The notes under the pieces were generated by a model. That model had not been told where the DNA came from. It ran no database searches and was given only the letters and a program-made list of their open reading frames with translations. A program made the position numbers and the translations under genes. This document shows, one piece after another, positions 1-7,430 of a DNA stretch of 62,650 nt; positions within the stretch are counted from its first letter, which is position 1, and each line of letters begins with the position of its first letter. The stretch covers positions 1 through 62,650 of the forward strand of contig NZ_BBQM01000006.1 in assembly GCF_000876015.1 (NCBI RefSeq). Direction: 5' to 3'. The DNA is from Cupriavidus basilensis. Its GTDB lineage: Bacteria; Pseudomonadota; Gammaproteobacteria; Burkholderiales; Burkholderiaceae.

Positions 1-168
1 GGCAAGCGTTTTCTGCGAGGATTTCTCTGCGGCCAAAAAAGAGACTCGAAGGATACAAATTCGCGCCGGCGCGAAGGCTCCGCAAATCAGACCCGTCTCA
101 CTCCCATTCATGCGTGGATGCCACATACTTTCTCTTCCATCACATCCATATATAGAGGAGACACGGCA

Positions 169-564
169 ATGGCGATCCGGATCGTGAGGCTGGGTTCACC
201 GCGCGCGCCCGACGAGGGGCTTCGCATCGGCACCGTGCGCCGGCCGCCGCGCGGCGTACCCAAGGCGGAGTTCGCTTCGCGCGACTATTACGACGTCTGG
301 TACCCGGAGCTCTCGCCTTCGGCGGATCTCGTCGCGCAAGCGCTGGCGATACAGGAAGACGACGACGAGAAAGGCTGGCGCGAGTTCGAGCGTCACTTCC
401 GCGCGGAAATGGCGCACCCCGAAGCCAGCCGCACGCTGGACCTGCTGGCCGCCCTGTCGCGGCAGACGAACTTTTCGCTTGGCTGCTATTGCGAGCAGGA
501 GCGGCGCTGCCACCGTTCCATTCTGCGGTCCCTGCTGGAGAAAAGAGGCGCCGCGATGGCTTGA
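169..564 (+). CDS. DUF488 family protein
   Basis: 131-aa protein of the DUF488 family, whose biochemical role is not established. The family-type C-terminal signature LGCYCE...RRCHRSIL is visible near residues 105-120, and a central RDYYDVWYPELSPS segment fits the family core. I chose the ATG at 169 because a GAGGAG ribosome-binding site lies about 8 bases before it; an in-frame upstream ATG at 118 has no such site. There is no signal peptide or membrane segment, so it is probably cytosolic. The two conserved cysteines (CYCE) could bind a metal or be redox active, but that is inference. It stands alone on this strand. Confidence 0.8.
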   Translation: MAIRIVRLGSPRAPDEGLRIGTVRRPPRGVPKAEFASRDYYDVWYPELSPSADLVAQALAIQEDDDEKGWREFERHFRAEMAHPEASRTLDLLAALSRQTNFSLGCYCEQERRCHRSILRSLLEKRGAAMA

Positions 565-589
565 CCGCCGCGCAGGCGGGAGATTCCCG

Positions 590-760
590 TCAGACGGTCT
601 TTTGCGTGCCGGAGCCGGAGCGGTGGAACAGCGCGCGCAGCGCGCTCCACTGGATGGGCAGGAGCGGCGTGCTGTGGCGCACGGCGTCGCGCCGGGCGTA
701 GTGGGCCAGCAGTTGCTCGCCGACCGACTGCCGGAAATAGGAAGGCGTCGGGTAGTTCAT
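590..760 (-). CDS. small hypothetical protein (56 aa)
   Basis: Short reading frame starting MNYPTPSYFRQSV and ending SGTQKTV. An AGGGA ribosome-binding site sits six bases before the ATG at 760; a second in-frame ATG at 766 abuts that site and is less likely. I do not recognise the family. It is basic and rich in Arg and Ser, with no clear membrane segment. A palindromic GTATACC site lies about 35 bases upstream of the start and resembles operators of FCD-type GntR regulators, one of which is encoded about 1 kb away. It could be a spurious frame, but the ribosome-binding site and codon use favour a gene. Confidence 0.5.
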   Translation of the reverse strand: MNYPTPSYFRQSVGEQLLAHYARRDAVRHSTPLLPIQWSALRALFHRSGSGTQKTV

Positions 761-791
761 GGTCATTCCCTATTGTGGTTCATCGGAAGCG

Positions 792-803
792 ATAGTATAC
801 CAA
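792..803. promoter_or_regulatory. GTATAC-centred palindrome, candidate GntR operator
   Basis: ATAGTATACCAA, a near-palindrome upstream of the small gene ending at 590. Related sites occur at 938-949 and 1901-1912. FCD-family GntR proteins often bind GT-N(2-3)-AC palindromes. Linking this site to the neighbouring GntR gene is inference. Confidence 0.3.
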
Positions 804-852
804 ATTTTGGTGCGTCGCGTCATAACAGGGCACGCCCATGCCTCGCAACGGT

Positions 853-873
853 GCATTTCCGTTGCGGAAATGC
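853..873. other. 9-bp perfect hairpin
   Basis: GCATTTCCG and CGGAAATGC separated by a 3-base loop, directly before the longer hairpin at 883-919. It has no T-run on either strand. Function unknown. Confidence 0.4.
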
Positions 874-882
874 CCAATAAAA

Positions 883-919
883 TCAAAGGCCGGGACGTTA
901 CTCACGTCCCGGCCTTTGA
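883..919 (-). terminator. 16-bp perfect hairpin, probable terminator of the GntR gene
   Basis: A perfect 16-bp stem (883-898 with 904-919) with a 5-base loop, about 70 bases past the end of the minus-strand GntR gene. On the minus strand it is followed by a moderately T-rich TTTTATT stretch, consistent with Rho-independent termination, though the T-run is weak. Confidence 0.6.
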
Positions 920-989
920 TCGTGCCGCTTTCAGCACATCGTATACCGAATACCTTCCAGGCGCCCCGACGCCTGCCTGCGGCTCCGCG

Positions 990-1766
990 CTAGCCGGCGC
1001 TCGCGGCAGTGCGGCCGCCTCGCTTGGCCGGGCTGCCAGTGCGGGGGGCTTCTCCGCCGCTCGGGGTCGTCTCCGCCAGTTCCTCGGCCGCCTTGGCCGC
1101 ACTGTAGACATGGCGGGTCGCCAGCAGCGCGGCCAGATCGGCATCGCCGGCAATGACCGCCTGCAGGATCTGCGCGTGCTCTTCCCAGTTCTGCCGCGCG
1201 CGCGGCACGTTGGCCGGCGCGAACAGCAAGCCGGTGCGCTCCCGCAGCGTCCGCACCATGTCCTGCAGCACGCTGTTGGCGGCGATATTGCCCAGCACTT
1301 CATGGAAGCGGGAGTTGAGTTCGACGAAGCGCTCGGTCCGGCCGCTGGCGGCCGCCTCGGTGCCCTGGCGCAGGACGTCGTCGAGCTCGGAGAGCAGGCG
1401 CGGATCGCGCCGCTGCGCGGCCAGCTTGGCGTTGAGCCCTTCCAGGGTGGCTCGCACCTCGACCATTTCCTTGGCGATGTTCGGCGACAGCGTCGCCACC
1501 GACGCGCCGCGCCGCGGCTCGATGCGCACCAGGCCTTCCGCGGCCAGCGCGCGCAGCGCTTCCCGCACCGGAATCCGCGACACGCCGAGCTCGGTGGAAA
1601 GCTTGTTCTCCACCAGGCGGTCTCCCTGGTTGTACTCACCCGCCAGGATGCGCTGCCGCAGGGTGTCGGTCACGAGCGCGAACAGGGGGGAATGCTGGGC
1701 GCCAAGGCTGGTGCCGGCGGAATCCGAAGCTGCGTGAGCGCGTTCGGTACCAGGGGCGTCGGACAT
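990..1766 (-). CDS. GntR-family transcriptional regulator (FCD subfamily)
   Basis: 258-aa DNA-binding regulator. The N-terminal winged helix contains LRQRILAGEYNQGDRL and LSTELGVSRIPVREALRAL, typical of GntR proteins. An FCD-type effector domain follows, with SRFHEVLGN and a later HAQILQAV helix carrying expected metal-ligand histidines. The start MSDAPGTER at 1766 is chosen because residues upstream in the open frame are arginine-rich and unlike the family. The C-terminus is an Ala/Pro-rich tail. The ligand is not predictable. A GTATAC palindrome at 1901-1912, 135 bases upstream, suggests autoregulation. The divergent neighbour is an SpmAB-like gene about 290 bases away, which might be a target. 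Confidence 0.88.
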   Translation of the reverse strand: MSDAPGTERAHAASDSAGTSLGAQHSPLFALVTDTLRQRILAGEYNQGDRLVENKLSTELGVSRIPVREALRALAAEGLVRIEPRRGASVATLSPNIAKEMVEVRATLEGLNAKLAAQRRDPRLLSELDDVLRQGTEAAASGRTERFVELNSRFHEVLGNIAANSVLQDMVRTLRERTGLLFAPANVPRARQNWEEHAQILQAVIAGDADLAALLATRHVYSAAKAAEELAETTPSGGEAPRTGSPAKRGGRTAASAG

Positions 1767-1900
1767 AGGTTCTGGCTTCGGTCGGCAAGACACCGTCGCC
1801 GGGCGAGCCGCGCAGGCACGCCGTCGCGGACGGTAGTCAAAGGGATCTGGGACCGCCGCGCTGCCCCGAAGGGCAATGCCGCGACGGCGATATTGTTCGC

Positions 1901-1912
1901 ATTGTATACCGG
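1901..1912. promoter_or_regulatory. GTATAC-centred site upstream of the GntR gene
   Basis: ATTGTATACCGG between the GntR gene and the divergent SpmAB-like gene. It resembles the FCD-GntR operator form ATTGTATACAAT on one side. Autoregulation is inferred from position only. Confidence 0.3.
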
Positions 1913-2055
1913 CGCGAGGCCATTTTTGCGCGCCGCCATGCACCCAGCCCTTGCGCGGGGTCAAGCGCCGCGCGGCCGGCGCGCGCGCGGCCCGGGCGCC
2001 CCATCCGTCACGCTATGATGCGCGAAGCTGAATCTCTCCAAACCCCGGCGCATCG

Positions 2056-3303
2056 ATGGCACTGAATATCGTCTGGCTGTCTTTTTTCCTGCTTGCCTTC
2101 ATCGTCGCCTGCGTACGCCTGGCGCTCGGCGACACCGCGGTGTTCCCCGCCATGCTGGCCAGCCTGTTCGACAACGCCCGCACCGCGTTCGAGATCTCGC
2201 TGGGGCTGGCCGGCATGATGAGCCTGTGGCTCGGCATCATGCGGATCGGGGAGCAGGCCGGCGTGGTGGACGTCTTCGCGCGCGCCGTCAGCCCCCTGCT
2301 GCGCCATTTCTTCCCCGGCGTGCCGCAGGGCCATCCGGCACAGGGCGCCATGATGATGAACGTCTCGGCGAACATGCTCGGGCTGGACAACGCGGCCACC
2401 CCGCTCGGCCTGAACGCCATGCGGGAACTGCAGTCGCTGAACACGCGCCCGGATACGGCCAGCAACGCGCAGATCATGTTCATCGTGCTGAACACGGCCG
2501 GACTGACCCTGATCCCGACCTCGGTGATCGCCATGCGGCAGGCCATCGCCATCAAGCAGGGCCTGCCTGGCTTCAACGCGGCCGACATCTTCCTGCCCAC
2601 CTTGCTGGCCACCTGCGTCTCGTGCGTGGCCGGCCTGCTGGCCGTGGCCTGGGCGCAGCGGCTCAACCTGCTCAAGCCCGCCGTGCTGGCCGCCTTCGGC
2701 CTGCTGGCCGCCGCCGTGGGCGGACTGTTCCTGTGGCTGCGCCATGCTCCGCCCGAGCAGGTCAGCACGATCACGGCACTGGCCGGCAGCGGATTCATCG
2801 TCACCCTGATCGTGGTGTTCCTGGTCTGCGGGGCCGTGCGCCGCGTCAACGTCTACGATGCGTTCGTCGACGGCGCCAAGGACGGCTTCTGCGTGGCCGT
2901 GCAGATCATTCCCTACCTGGTGGCGATCCTGGTGGCGATCGGCCTGTTCCGCGTGACCGGCTGCATGGACGTGCTGATGAAAGGGCTCGCCGCCGGCGTT
3001 GCCTGGCTGGGGCTGGACACCGCGTTCGTGCCCGCGCTGCCGGTCGGCCTGATGAAGATCCTATCGGGCGCGGGCGCGCGCGGCCTGATGATCGATGTGA
3101 TGAATACCTATGGCGTGGCCTCGTTCCAGGGCAAGCTCGCCGCCATCATCCAGGGTTCGACCGAAACCACCTTCTATGTGCTGGCCGTCTATTTCGGCAG
3201 CGTCAACATCCGCAATACGCGGCACGCGCTCGCCTGCGCCCTGTTCGCCGACTTAGCCGGCCTCTGCGCGGCGGTGGCCATTGCCTACCTGTTCTTCACC
3301 TGA
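2056..3303 (+). CDS. fused spore maturation protein A/B (nucleoside-recognition domain) membrane protein
   Basis: 415-aa integral membrane protein joining a SpmA-like N-terminal half to a SpmB-like C-terminal half, as is usual in non-sporulating proteobacteria. About eight to ten hydrophobic segments are visible. Family-typical stretches include NVSANMLGLDNAATPLG in the first half and AIIQGSTETTFYVLAVYFGSV near the C-terminus. Both halves carry the gate-like motifs of nucleoside-recognition domains. Transport of a nucleoside-like solute is possible but unproven; in Bacillus the homologues affect spore core dehydration. It is transcribed away from the GntR gene and has no obvious operon partner. 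Confidence 0.88.
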   Translation: MALNIVWLSFFLLAFIVACVRLALGDTAVFPAMLASLFDNARTAFEISLGLAGMMSLWLGIMRIGEQAGVVDVFARAVSPLLRHFFPGVPQGHPAQGAMMMNVSANMLGLDNAATPLGLNAMRELQSLNTRPDTASNAQIMFIVLNTAGLTLIPTSVIAMRQAIAIKQGLPGFNAADIFLPTLLATCVSCVAGLLAVAWAQRLNLLKPAVLAAFGLLAAAVGGLFLWLRHAPPEQVSTITALAGSGFIVTLIVVFLVCGAVRRVNVYDAFVDGAKDGFCVAVQIIPYLVAILVAIGLFRVTGCMDVLMKGLAAGVAWLGLDTAFVPALPVGLMKILSGAGARGLMIDVMNTYGVASFQGKLAAIIQGSTETTFYVLAVYFGSVNIRNTRHALACALFADLAGLCAAVAIAYLFFT

Positions 3304-3433
3304 GTGCCCGACTCCCAGCGGGCGAAGGCCGCAGGCATCGAACGAAAAATCCAGCCTCTGTATTGCCAGCCCCTGCTTCGTTGTGAAAAAGCAACATGTT
3401 TGTGGAGCAATACACGCTTGAATAACGTCGCGC

Positions 3434-3462
3434 TTGGTGCGTCGCAACAAATCGTATATAGT
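3434..3462 (+). promoter_or_regulatory. sigma70-type promoter
   Basis: TTGGTG (-35), 17-base spacer, TATAGT (-10). It lies just before the hairpin pair and T-run at 3476-3527, with no gene in between. Confidence 0.6.
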
Positions 3463-3468
3463 GGAGTC

Positions 3469-3527
3469 TGTCTCCTCCACCACCTCGGTGGATTCCAACC
3501 CGCGCATGAACTGCGCGGGTTTTTTTT
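3469..3527 (+). ncRNA. candidate small RNA, about 60 nt, with CU-rich anti-Shine-Dalgarno loop
   Basis: Predicted transcript from the promoter at 3434-3462 to a strong Rho-independent terminator. Hairpin 1 pairs TCCACC (3476-3481) with GGTGGA (3487-3492) around an ACCTC loop. Hairpin 2 pairs AACCCGCGCA (3497-3506) with TGCGCGGGTT (3512-3521), followed by eight T residues. The CTCCTCC tract and the ACCUC loop are complementary to ribosome-binding sites, a feature of several trans-acting sRNAs. No open frame with a start and ribosome-binding site lies inside. The alternative is an attenuator or orphan leader upstream of the FUSC gene, whose start is about 240 bases downstream. Confidence 0.5.
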
Positions 3528-3768
3528 GCCCGAAATTCGGCCCTGCGGCGGCAATTCGCGCTCAAACGCCGATGTACCGGCGTCTGGAGGCCAGCCTGCC
3601 CCACGCGGGCGCGGCGCGCGTATTTTGCGCACCGCAGCAAGGCAGGCTCGCACCAAGGCAGTGCGAAACATGACGGAGGGCGCGATATGTTGCGTCGCAA
3701 CATGCCCGTGCCTTAGAGTCGATCCATCGTTCGTACCCCACCGGCGCCCCCGCCCCGCTTTCGTCGAC

Positions 3769-5916
3769 ATGTTTTCCGCGCTGCACCTGCCCCGCCCCGA
3801 CACCCCGATGCTGCAACGGGGGCTGGTCTACGCCTTCTCGTTCCTGGCCCTGGCCGGCATCGGCTGGCTGACCGGCCAGCCGGGCTACCTGTGGGCGGCC
3901 ACGGCCTCGCTCTGGACCTGCCTCGCAGACCGCGCCGGCACCGCCAGCGACCGCCTCTCGGCCCTCGGCTCGGTCGGCGTGGGCGGCACGGCCGCATGTG
4001 CCCTGGGCGCGGCGGTGGCCGCTTCCCCGCTGGCCGCGCTGGCCGTGGTTGCCGCCGCCGGGCTGGCCGCGGGCCTGGCGGAAACCCGCGGGCCCGGGCC
4101 GGCCCTGTCGGCCAAGCTGCTCTACGTGATCCTGATCGCCGCCTGCCTGCAGCCGGTCGACGATGCCGCACTGGCCGTGCGCGTGTTCGAGCGCAGCCAG
4201 GAATTCCTGCTCGGCGGCGTATTCGCCTGCCTGATGTGCCTGGTGTTGATCCGTTCCGCGCCCGACCGGCGCCCGCGCGCGGAGGTGATGGCGGTCTTCG
4301 ACGCGCTGCTGCGCTTTGCCACCGAGCTTGCCGGCGCCGGCCCGGTCGGCGACGCGGCGGCCTGCAAGCGCGACATCCGGGAAAGGATCGAGGCGGCGCA
4401 TCTCGCGATCGGCGCGCGCCGCGGCCTGGGCGACCCGCTCGCGCGGATGCGCTATGCCTACGTCGTCAGCCTGGCCGACGCGATCTTCGCGCTGCTGATC
4501 GTCGCCGCCGAACTGCGCGGCCGCATGGACACCGCGCTCCCGGCCCCCGCCGGCAAGGTCGGCGCCACCGCCCTGCCGCTGCAGCACCTGCAGCGCTGCG
4601 TCGCCGACCTGCGCCTGCAGGTGGAGGAAGCGCTGGCCCGCAGCACGCCCGACCTGCTTGCGCTGTGCGCGGCGCTGGCCCACGAGCTGCGGCGCCTGCA
4701 CGCGCCGCTGGTCAACGCCGCCGCGCCGGCCCTCTACCAGTCGGCGCTGGCCGCCCTGGCCCGCTACCCGGCCTTTGCCGCCTGGCACGGCGCGCATCGG
4801 CGGCCGCGCCGGGCCTTCCGCCAGCGCTGGCAGCGCTGGCGCGCCACCCTGGCCGAGCACACCGCGCGCGACGCACGCGTGGCGCGCCACGCCGTGCGGC
4901 TGGCGCTGGCCGGCAGCCTGAGCCTGCTGCCCGCGCAACTGCTGCGCGTGGATCACGGCTACTGGGTGGCCGTCACCGTCATCATGGTGCTGAGCCCGCA
5001 GTTGCAGACCACGCGCCGGATTTCGTTCCTGCGCTTCGCGGGCTCGCTGGCGGGCGCGCTGATGGCCTGCGCGATCGGCCTGGCCCATCCGGCGGCACCT
5101 CTGGCGCTGGCGATCAGCGCGGCGTGCCTGGCCGCCGCCTACATCTTCCGGCTCGCCGGCAGCCCGGCGCTGTTCGCCTTCTTTCTGACGCCGGCGGTCA
5201 TCCTGTTCTCGTGGGTGGGGGCGCCGGCGGAAGACAGCAGCCACTTCGCGGCGCTGCGCGGCATCGACACGGCGCTCGGCTGCCTGATCGCGCTGGCCAG
5301 CTACTACGTGCTGGCGCCGCGCGCCGAGTTGTCGCGGGTGCGCCGGCACGGCCTCGAGGCGCTCGCCGCCAACGCGACGTACCTGCGCGCGGCATTTGCC
5401 GGCGCCGTGGCCTTCACCACCTCGCCCACGCGCTCGCCCGCGCCCACGCCCGCCCGCCTGGAAAGCCTGCGCATCGCCGCGGGCCGCACCTCGGCGCGGG
5501 CCGAGCTCACGTTGCAACAGGCTGAGGGCGAACTCCTTCCCGAACTGGCGGCGGCTTATGCCGGGCTGCACCTGACCGCGCGGCGCATGGCCGCGCTGGC
5601 CGGCGTGGTGCGCGCGGGGCTGGAGGCGGAAGCCGGCGCGGGCGCGCCGCTGCCCGCCACGCAGGGGGTGTTGCAGACGCTGGCGGGCCGGCTCTCGGCG
5701 CTGGCCGCGCATCCCGGCCAAGGCGGGCCGGCGCGCGCGGCCGCGGCGCAGCCGGCCGGCGCCGCCGCGGAGCCGGCGCTGGACCGCTTCCTGCTCGAGC
5801 AGGCCGCCTTCGCCGCCACCCAGGCGGACGCGGCCGACGCGGCGGTCGCCACGGCGGGCCGGCTGGCGGCCGGCATTGCCGCGGCTGGCGGCCGGCGCGT
5901 ACCCCATCCTGGCTGA
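3769..5916 (+). CDS. FUSC family membrane protein (aromatic acid exporter-like)
   Basis: 715-aa inner-membrane protein with two blocks of hydrophobic helices, near residues 15-160 and about 375-510, split by a soluble helical domain, plus a long Ala/Arg-rich C-terminal cytoplasmic domain. This is the FUSC/YccS/AaeB layout. The second block contains VDHGYWVAVTVIMVLSPQ, a hallmark of the family. I set the start at the ATG at 3769 because the upstream open frame is not protein-like and contains the sRNA candidate. A role in export of aromatic acids or other toxic small molecules is inferred from family members. No membrane-fusion partner gene lies next to it. Confidence 0.85.
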   Translation: MFSALHLPRPDTPMLQRGLVYAFSFLALAGIGWLTGQPGYLWAATASLWTCLADRAGTASDRLSALGSVGVGGTAACALGAAVAASPLAALAVVAAAGLAAGLAETRGPGPALSAKLLYVILIAACLQPVDDAALAVRVFERSQEFLLGGVFACLMCLVLIRSAPDRRPRAEVMAVFDALLRFATELAGAGPVGDAAACKRDIRERIEAAHLAIGARRGLGDPLARMRYAYVVSLADAIFALLIVAAELRGRMDTALPAPAGKVGATALPLQHLQRCVADLRLQVEEALARSTPDLLALCAALAHELRRLHAPLVNAAAPALYQSALAALARYPAFAAWHGAHRRPRRAFRQRWQRWRATLAEHTARDARVARHAVRLALAGSLSLLPAQLLRVDHGYWVAVTVIMVLSPQLQTTRRISFLRFAGSLAGALMACAIGLAHPAAPLALAISAACLAAAYIFRLAGSPALFAFFLTPAVILFSWVGAPAEDSSHFAALRGIDTALGCLIALASYYVLAPRAELSRVRRHGLEALAANATYLRAAFAGAVAFTTSPTRSPAPTPARLESLRIAAGRTSARAELTLQQAEGELLPELAAAYAGLHLTARRMAALAGVVRAGLEAEAGAGAPLPATQGVLQTLAGRLSALAAHPGQGGPARAAAAQPAGAAAEPALDRFLLEQAAFAATQADAADAAVATAGRLAAGIAAAGGRRVPHPG

Positions 5917-6034
5917 CGGCGCGGTTGGCGGCAGGATTGACGGCAATCAAGCACGCCCGCCCCGGCACGGCATCGCCCGGCGGCGCGATCTCCTAGAATG
6001 GTGGCATCCTTCAGCGACCGTTGTGAGGCGCGCC

Positions 6035-6313
6035 ATGCCCGAGATCTCGTTTCCCCGCAGCGTTCCCGCCTATTGCGCGGCCAGCCTGACGCTTTCCTGC
6101 CCCGCCACGGTAAACGGCAAGCCCACGCTCTACTCGATCACGGCCGAAGCGCTCGAGACGCACTTCGGCGCGCGCTCGCCGCGCGAGGAGGATCTCGTGC
6201 ACGCCTTCACCAGCAACCGACAACGCATCGAGCACATTGCCCAGGGCCTGTTCGAACTGACCCAGGCCAGGGAGATCGTGCTGCGAAGCGGCCATATCCG
6301 CTTCGCCGGATAA
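6035..6313 (+). CDS. DUF1488 family protein
   Basis: 92-aa cytosolic protein beginning MPEISFPRSVPAY. A GTGAGGCG stretch serves as ribosome-binding site. The family pattern F...ALETHFGA... followed by a helical R(Q)RIEHIA segment is present. The function of DUF1488 proteins is unknown; many are small stress- or growth-phase-associated proteins, which is general knowledge and not shown here. Its neighbour on the opposite strand is a universal stress protein, and the two genes converge. Confidence 0.7.
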   Translation: MPEISFPRSVPAYCAASLTLSCPATVNGKPTLYSITAEALETHFGARSPREEDLVHAFTSNRQRIEHIAQGLFELTQAREIVLRSGHIRFAG

Positions 6314-6379
6314 GCCGGACAGGCGAGATACGCTGGGCAGACACGGCGGCGCGGGCGGCCTGCCCGCGTGCCGCCGCTG

Positions 6380-6856
6380 CTAGCCTTCCGCCGCCTGGCC
6401 CCGCACCAGCAGGACCGGCACGGTGGCTTGGCGGATCACCGACTCCGCCACGCTGCCCAGCACCAGCCGGCGCACGCCGCGCCGGCCGTGAGTGCCGATC
6501 ACGATCACGTCCGCGCCCCACTGGGCCGCGGCTTCGTTGATGGACCCGGCGATGTCGCCGAGCGAGGTCTGCGGTTCCACCAGACGCACTTCGTGCCTCA
6601 CCTTTTGCGCTTCGAGCCGCTTGGCGGCCGCGGCGAGCGCGCGTTCGCCGCTCTCGGTCAGCGCCTGCTGGATGGGCGCCGGATCGTAGTAGGCGGCATC
6701 GAACAGCATCTGGCTGTTGTCCACCGCGTACAAGGCAAGCACCTCCGCCTCGCCGCTGACCGCCAGGCGGATCGCTTCGGTCAGCGCCAGGTCCGAGGTG
6801 GCGCTGCCGTCCACCGCCACCACGATCTTCTTGTATGCCGCATTCGTCATTGCCAT
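6380..6856 (-). CDS. universal stress protein, UspA family
   Basis: 158-aa single-domain Usp protein. The N-terminal beta strand KKIVVAVDGS and the nucleotide-binding signature GTHGRRGVRRLVLGSVAESV (G-x2-G-x9-GS) are intact, so it is of the ATP-binding type. Its length matches single Usp domains. It is cytosolic and expected to be induced on starvation or respiratory stress. The start at 6856 has a GGAGCG-type ribosome-binding site (complement of 'cgctcc'). Confidence 0.93.
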   Translation of the reverse strand: MAMTNAAYKKIVVAVDGSATSDLALTEAIRLAVSGEAEVLALYAVDNSQMLFDAAYYDPAPIQQALTESGERALAAAAKRLEAQKVRHEVRLVEPQTSLGDIAGSINEAAAQWGADVIVIGTHGRRGVRRLVLGSVAESVIRQATVPVLLVRGQAAEG

Positions 6857-6916
6857 TCGCTCCTTGGGAATTCGCTGGAAGTGATGCCGGCGCCAGTGCG
6901 CCGGCCGCCATCGATA

Positions 6917-7242
6917 CTACTCGCCTCGCAGCGCACTTGTCTGCGCATCCGGCGCGCGCATGCCCGAATCGACGATGACGAGGTAGCGGCCCGGGCGCGA
7001 CACCGGCATGCGGTCCGGCGCGAGCACCCGGAGCGAGTCGCCGCGGTTCACGGCGTCGAGGTAATCGGCGGATCTTAGACCCGCATGCCGCGCACGCCAT
7101 CGCCGCGCACGCCGAACTCGTTGCTGGCGCCGGCGGGCCGGGGCAGGAACGCCAGCGCGGCCAGCACGAGCCACACCGCGAGCCAGGCGAGGCGGCGGCA
7201 CAGCCTGGCGCCGCAGTACCTGTCAGGGAAAGCGCATTGCAT
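6917..7242 (-). pseudogene. small exported protein gene, apparently frameshifted
   Basis: A strong AGGAGG ribosome-binding site precedes the ATG at 7242. The first frame encodes MQCAFPDRY, then a clear signal peptide (RRLAWLAVWLVLAALAF, cleavage near AGA-SN), and stops at 7075. The next frame carries on with protein-like sequence, SADYLDAVNRGDSLRVLAP and then SRPGRYLVIVDSG, to a stop at 6917. Joining the two around 7075-7090 would give one exported protein of about 105 residues. I read this as a single-base frameshift, although two overlapping genes or a sequencing error are possible. I do not recognise the family. Confidence 0.45.
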
Positions 7243-7430
7243 AATTGCCTCCTTGCTCAAGATGCTGCCGCCGCGGCCGCCCTCCGTCCGCTGCCCGCGC
7301 CCTGCCCAGTTTCCCTCCAGGGCATCGGCGGCGCGGGCGCGGTAGGGCCGGCGTGGCGCAGCGGCCTTCCATGTTTAGACTGCCGCCGCGGCCGTGATTT
7401 CCCGACGCCGCCCGGCCAAAGCGTTTGCCA

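Noticed and set aside
759..2018. 419-aa plus-strand open frame opposite the GntR gene
   Set aside because: Arg/Gln/Ala-rich shadow of the antisense regulator gene, with no family motif.
3304..3768. N-terminal extension of the FUSC frame
   Set aside because: The stretch holds a promoter, hairpins and terminator and does not read like protein; ATG 3769 fits the family.
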